The translations under genes were made by a program, and so were the position numbers. From Candidatus Doudnabacteria bacterium (GTDB taxonomy: Bacteria > Patescibacteriota > Doudnabacteria > UBA920): DNA of 15,262 nucleotides. Positions 13,280-15,262 of this stretch are shown piece by piece. The stretch spans positions 1 to 15,262 of the forward strand of contig JAHFJK010000021.1 of the NCBI GenBank assembly GCA_023245915.1, read 5' to 3'. The notes under the pieces are model-generated. The model was not told the DNA's origin, ran no database searches, and saw nothing but the letters and a program-made list of their open reading frames with translations. The number at the start of each line of letters is the position of its first letter. The first letter of the stretch is position 1.

Positions 13280-14221
13280 TTATTCCGAACCTTTCTCCGC
13301 CAAATATTTTTCCACATCCAGCGCTGCCATACAGCCCATGCCCGCGGCCACCACTGCCTGGCGGTAACGCGGATCGTTGACATCCCCTGCAACAAAGACG
13401 CCTTCTATATTGGAGCGAGTATGGTTTTTAAGGACAATATAACCTTTTGGGTCGACTTCAATTCCGGCTGCTGCAAAAATTTTGGTATTGGGCGTATGGC
13501 CAATGGCGGAAAAATAGCCCTGGGCTTTGACAATTTTTTCTTCACCGGTTTTATTGTCGACAATTTTTATTCCCTCAACGGAATTTTCACCTAAAACATC
13601 GGTAACAGTCACGTTGGTAATAAAGCTAATTTTAGGATTGCCTTGGGCGCGCTTCAGCATAATTTTTGAAGCGCGAAATTCGTCGCGGCGGTGAACTATG
13701 GTTACATGTGACGCGAATCTAGTCAAAAATGTCGCTTCTTCCATAGCTGTGTCCCCGCCACCAATAACCACGACTTCTTTTTCTTTAAAGAAGAAACCAT
13801 CGCAGGTTGCGCAAGCCGAGACGCCATGGCCGCGCAGCCTTTGCTCATTGGGTAAATCCAGCCAGTTGGCTTCCGCGCCCGTGGCAATAATAACGGTTTT
13901 GGCCTGATACTCAGCTTTGTCTGTCCTTACAATAAAAGGTTTTTTAGAAAAACCTACCGAAGTTGCGTTCTCGTTTATAATTTCCGTTCCAAAACGAGCA
14001 ACCTGCTTGATCATATTATCCATCAATTCCGGACCCATTATACCTTCCACAAAACCCGGATAATTTTCCACTTCCGTGGTGTCCATCAGCTGCCCTCCGG
14101 GTTTAAAGCCCGCAATCAGTAAAGGTTTTAATTCCGCCCGCGCCGCGTACAAAGCCGCAGTTAAACCCGCCGGTCCACTGCCGATGATAATTACGTTTTT
14201 AATTTGATTGTTTCCATCCAT
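13280..14221 (-). CDS. trxB: Thioredoxin reductase
   Basis: An FAD enzyme that moves electrons from NADPH to thioredoxin. The 313 residues show the low-molecular-weight TrxR plan: FAD motif GSGPAG (14-19), PGGQL, the NADPH motif GGGDTA (154-159) with the NADPH-preferring HRR (177-179), the redox-active pair CATC (C137, C140) and the C-terminal FAD motif FVAGDV. The start at 14221 is followed by MDGNNQIKNVIIIG. There is no Shine-Dalgarno sequence. It heads the five-gene minus-strand run and has a predicted promoter at 14260-14288 that overlaps a divergent one. Confidence 0.96.
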   Translation of the reverse strand: MDGNNQIKNVIIIGSGPAGLTAALYAARAELKPLLIAGFKPGGQLMDTTEVENYPGFVEGIMGPELMDNMIKQVARFGTEIINENATSVGFSKKPFIVRTDKAEYQAKTVIIATGAEANWLDLPNEQRLRGHGVSACATCDGFFFKEKEVVVIGGGDTAMEEATFLTRFASHVTIVHRRDEFRASKIMLKRAQGNPKISFITNVTVTDVLGENSVEGIKIVDNKTGEEKIVKAQGYFSAIGHTPNTKIFAAAGIEVDPKGYIVLKNHTRSNIEGVFVAGDVNDPRYRQAVVAAGMGCMAALDVEKYLAEKGSE

Positions 14222-14259
14222 AAAAATATGATGCCGATTATTTAATCTGCATCTATTTT

Positions 14260-14288
14260 ATTTTAGCAGGCGCGTCAAGTCTTGACAA
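14260..14288 (-). promoter_or_regulatory. Predicted promoter of the trxB operon
   Basis: Minus strand: -35 TTGTCA (14283-14288), 17 bp spacer, -10 TAAAAT (14260-14265). Its -35 hexamer overlaps the plus-strand TTGACA at 14282-14287 by five bases, giving two divergent promoters with a shared -35 region. The inserted repeat begins just beyond it and leaves it intact. Confidence 0.6.
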
Positions 14289-14442
14289 ATTGCTTAAACA
14301 CGCTGTTATTTAAAATCCAAAAGTAGACTGTTTAAAGACAAAAAGTAGACTCCGGTCGCTGAATTTGCCATAGTATGGGGATTTAACTATTAAATAGACC
14401 CCAAAAACTATGGCAAAAGAATTGCTTAAACACGCCTATAAT
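14282..14442 (+). promoter_or_regulatory. Consensus promoter split by an insertion
   Basis: -35 TTGACA is at 14282-14287 and -10 TATAAT at 14437-14442. Removing the inserted repeat and one copy of the 16 bp duplication (AATTGCTTAAACACGC) restores a spacer of exactly 17 bp, giving a perfect sigma70 promoter. As it stands the boxes are 149 bp apart, and the hexamer now 17 bp before the -10 is CAAAAG, a poor -35. Confidence 0.75.
14302..14421 (+). mobile_element. 120 bp insertion repeat, copy 1
   Basis: Identical over 120 bp to 15140-15259. It is flanked by the 16 bp direct repeat AATTGCTTAAACACGC (14288-14303 and 14420-14435). Two bases at each end are shared with copy 2, so the duplication may be 12-16 bp. 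It contains two direct AAAAGTAGACT units (left third) and an 11 bp inverted pair, TTTGCCATAGT (14364-14374) and ACTATGGCAAA (14407-14417), with GGGG/CCCC inside. The right arm covers an ATG (14410), from which only 29 codons are open. It looks like the 5' end of an insertion sequence or a derived non-autonomous element. I saw no terminal inverted repeats. Confidence 0.8.
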
Positions 14443-14447
14443 GCAAG

Positions 14448-14611
14448 GTCCGCCTGTAGTCCTACTAAAGGTATGGGCGGTATCAGCTGTCGATGCTGAT
14501 AAAAATTTAACAATAGTAATTACGGATGATGTTCAAGCGGCTTTCATAAAGTTCCTGATACAATCAGTATGCCAAAGGCCGAGAATCGTTTAACAACGAT
14601 CTCGGCCTTTT
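14448..14611 (+). ncRNA. Putative structured small RNA, about 165 nt
   Basis: Predicted from the split consensus promoter (start about 14447-14449) to a strong terminator ending at 14611. No frame with a ribosome site fits. Long-range pairs GGTAT/ATGCC (14470-14474 with 14569-14573) and GTATCAG/CTGATAC (14480-14486 with 14555-14561) enclose an internal bubble. An alternative local hairpin is ATCAGC/GCTGAT (14482-14500). A long stem with a bubble recalls 6S RNA, but I cannot assign a family. A 50-codon frame from 14441 is the competing reading. Confidence 0.5.
14577..14611 (+). terminator. Strong intrinsic terminator
   Basis: GGCCGAG (14577-14583) and ATCGTT (14585-14590) pair with AACGAT (14595-14600) and CTCGGCC (14601-14607): 13 bp with one bulged A and a TAAC loop, followed by TTTT. 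It lies between the convergent small RNA and response regulator and may act weakly on the minus strand too. Confidence 0.9.
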
Positions 14612-14667
14612 CTTATTTTCAAACTAAAATCCCATTGATAAATTTTATTTTTTTAAAAAGACTAAAC

Positions 14668-15075
14668 TTACTGGATTATATTATGAAGCGGCCCTTGGCT
14701 AAAGACCCGGCTTATTCGGTTCAACAAAATCCCCATGCTAATATCGGTTTTGGTAAAGTAGTCTTCAATTCCATACTTCTGCGCGTTTCCTATGCTGGTT
14801 CCGTCTTTGAGGTTGCTCACAACAATTACTGGAATTTTGGAAAGTACCGGGTCTGACATATTACGCAACTCCTCCAGGAATTGGAAGCCATCTATCTTAG
14901 GCATAAGCAGGTCAAGGATAATTATATCCGGCTGGTTTTTTTTAACTTTTTGTAAACCAACCTCGCCATCCTCGGCAGGCACGGCAAGGTACTTTTGGCC
15001 TATCTGCTCGGCAATTATGCCTCGCAGCATATTATCGTCTTCCACGATTAGAACTTTTTTATTTGAACCATCCAT
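14668..15075 (-). CDS. Orphan CheY-like response regulator (receiver domain only)
   Basis: A single receiver domain of about 135 residues. The acidic pocket is VEDD near the N-terminus, the phospho-acceptor Asp is in IIILDLLMP, the conserved Thr/Ser position is in VIVVSN, and the conserved Lys is in FTKTD. There is no output domain, and no histidine kinase lies in the window, so it probably acts by protein-protein contact in a phosphorelay. The frame is open from GTG 15093, but that codon overlaps a TATAAT box (15085-15090), so ATG 15075 is the better start. The mRNA would then be nearly leaderless. The gene is convergent with the small RNA. Confidence 0.93.
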   Translation of the reverse strand: MDGSNKKVLIVEDDNMLRGIIAEQIGQKYLAVPAEDGEVGLQKVKKNQPDIIILDLLMPKIDGFQFLEELRNMSDPVLSKIPVIVVSNLKDGTSIGNAQKYGIEDYFTKTDISMGILLNRISRVFSQGPLHNIIQ

Positions 15076-15084
15076 ATTTTTACT

Positions 15085-15113
15085 ATTATACACTTTTAAT
15101 ATACACCTGTCCC
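15085..15113 (-). promoter_or_regulatory. Predicted promoter of the response regulator
   Basis: Minus strand: -10 TATAAT (15085-15090), 17 bp spacer, -35 GGGACA (15108-15113). The predicted start near 15078 leaves only a few nucleotides before ATG 15075. Confidence 0.55.
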
Positions 15114-15139
15114 CCTGTTTTTACAAGCTATTTTTACAA

Positions 15140-15259
15140 GCTGTTATTTAAAATCCAAAAGTAGACTGTTTAAAGACAAAAAGTAGACTCCGGTCGCTGA
15201 ATTTGCCATAGTATGGGGATTTAACTATTAAATAGACCCCAAAAACTATGGCAAAAGAA
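15140..15259 (+). mobile_element. 120 bp insertion repeat, copy 2, at the window edge
   Basis: Identical to 14302-14421. An open frame starts at ATG 15248 inside the right arm of the hairpin (MAKEQ...) and runs off the window, so this may be the 5' end of a complete insertion sequence with a transposase; only five codons are visible. The left flank carries a tandem TTTTTACAAGCT (15118-15129 and 15131-15142). No matching target duplication can be checked, because only 3 bases follow the repeat. Confidence 0.75.
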
Positions 15260-15262
15260 CAA

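Noticed and set aside
14410..14499. A 29-codon frame starting in repeat copy 1 (MAKELLKHAYN...)
   Set aside because: Only the first four codons come from the element; the rest is target DNA including the promoter remnant. It is not a gene.
14441..14593. A 50-codon frame (MQGPPVVLLKVWAV...) in the small RNA region
   Set aside because: Its ATG lies inside the -10 box, there is no ribosome site, and its stop is in the terminator loop. A frame of this length can occur by chance. Kept only as the alternative to the ncRNA call.
1..15262. CRISPR array, toxin-antitoxin pair, phage cluster or defence system
   Set aside because: No regularly spaced repeats, cas genes, toxin folds or phage structural genes are visible. 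The ORF6N gene alone is not evidence of a prophage.

Overview
The window looks like a fragment of a Candidate Phyla Radiation (Patescibacteria, probably Parcubacteria-like) genome. The basis is inference from gene content and style: compact operons with 1-4 bp overlaps, many genes without a Shine-Dalgarno sequence, short stand-alone enzymes (a riboflavin kinase with no FAD synthetase half), an rpsF-ssb-rpsR block followed closely by efp, a secreted multi-domain surface protein ending in a repeat domain of the kind seen in these bacteria, and small palindromic repeats between genes. No rRNA or other phylogenetic marker beyond ribosomal proteins S6 and S18 is present, so the lineage is not proven.

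Layout. 1-3272, minus strand: ftsH and a six-helix membrane protein, followed by tRNA-Val(GAC). A palindromic repeat sits at the 5' end of the tRNA, and a 143 bp MITE with a perfect 8 bp target duplication lies just upstream of the ftsH promoter. 3273-3480: tRNA-Ala(CGC) inside a 13 bp inverted repeat, next to a GC-rich foldable segment that again ends in GTCCACCA. 3590-4920: a GC-richer island with two minus-strand transcription units, each with a clear promoter and terminator: a TonB-like protein of acidobacterial type behind a structured leader, and a small frameshifted lipoprotein. 5035-7690, plus strand: a coiled-coil protein, rpsF, ssb, rpsR, efp and a tiny zinc-knuckle ORF, closed by a terminator. 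7705-10003, minus: a 748-residue exported protein with four Ig-like repeats and one type 1 copper (cupredoxin) domain, behind a near-perfect promoter. 10061-14288, minus: a tight five-gene run, trxB - ORF6N regulator - riboflavin kinase - EamA transporter - gdhA. 14282-15262: a consensus promoter for a terminator-ended small RNA, a 120 bp mobile repeat inserted between its -35 and -10, an orphan response regulator, and a second identical copy of the repeat at the window edge.

How it fits together. The core genes (FtsH, S6, SSB, S18, EF-P) are housekeeping. The trxB operon joins flavin use, FMN synthesis, a DMT-type transporter and glutamate metabolism, and contains two copies of one operator-like palindrome around and inside the ORF6N regulator gene. 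The accessory signal lies in the mobile and structured DNA: two different small insertion elements with recognisable target duplications, both next to promoters, and a likely horizontally acquired tonB unit.
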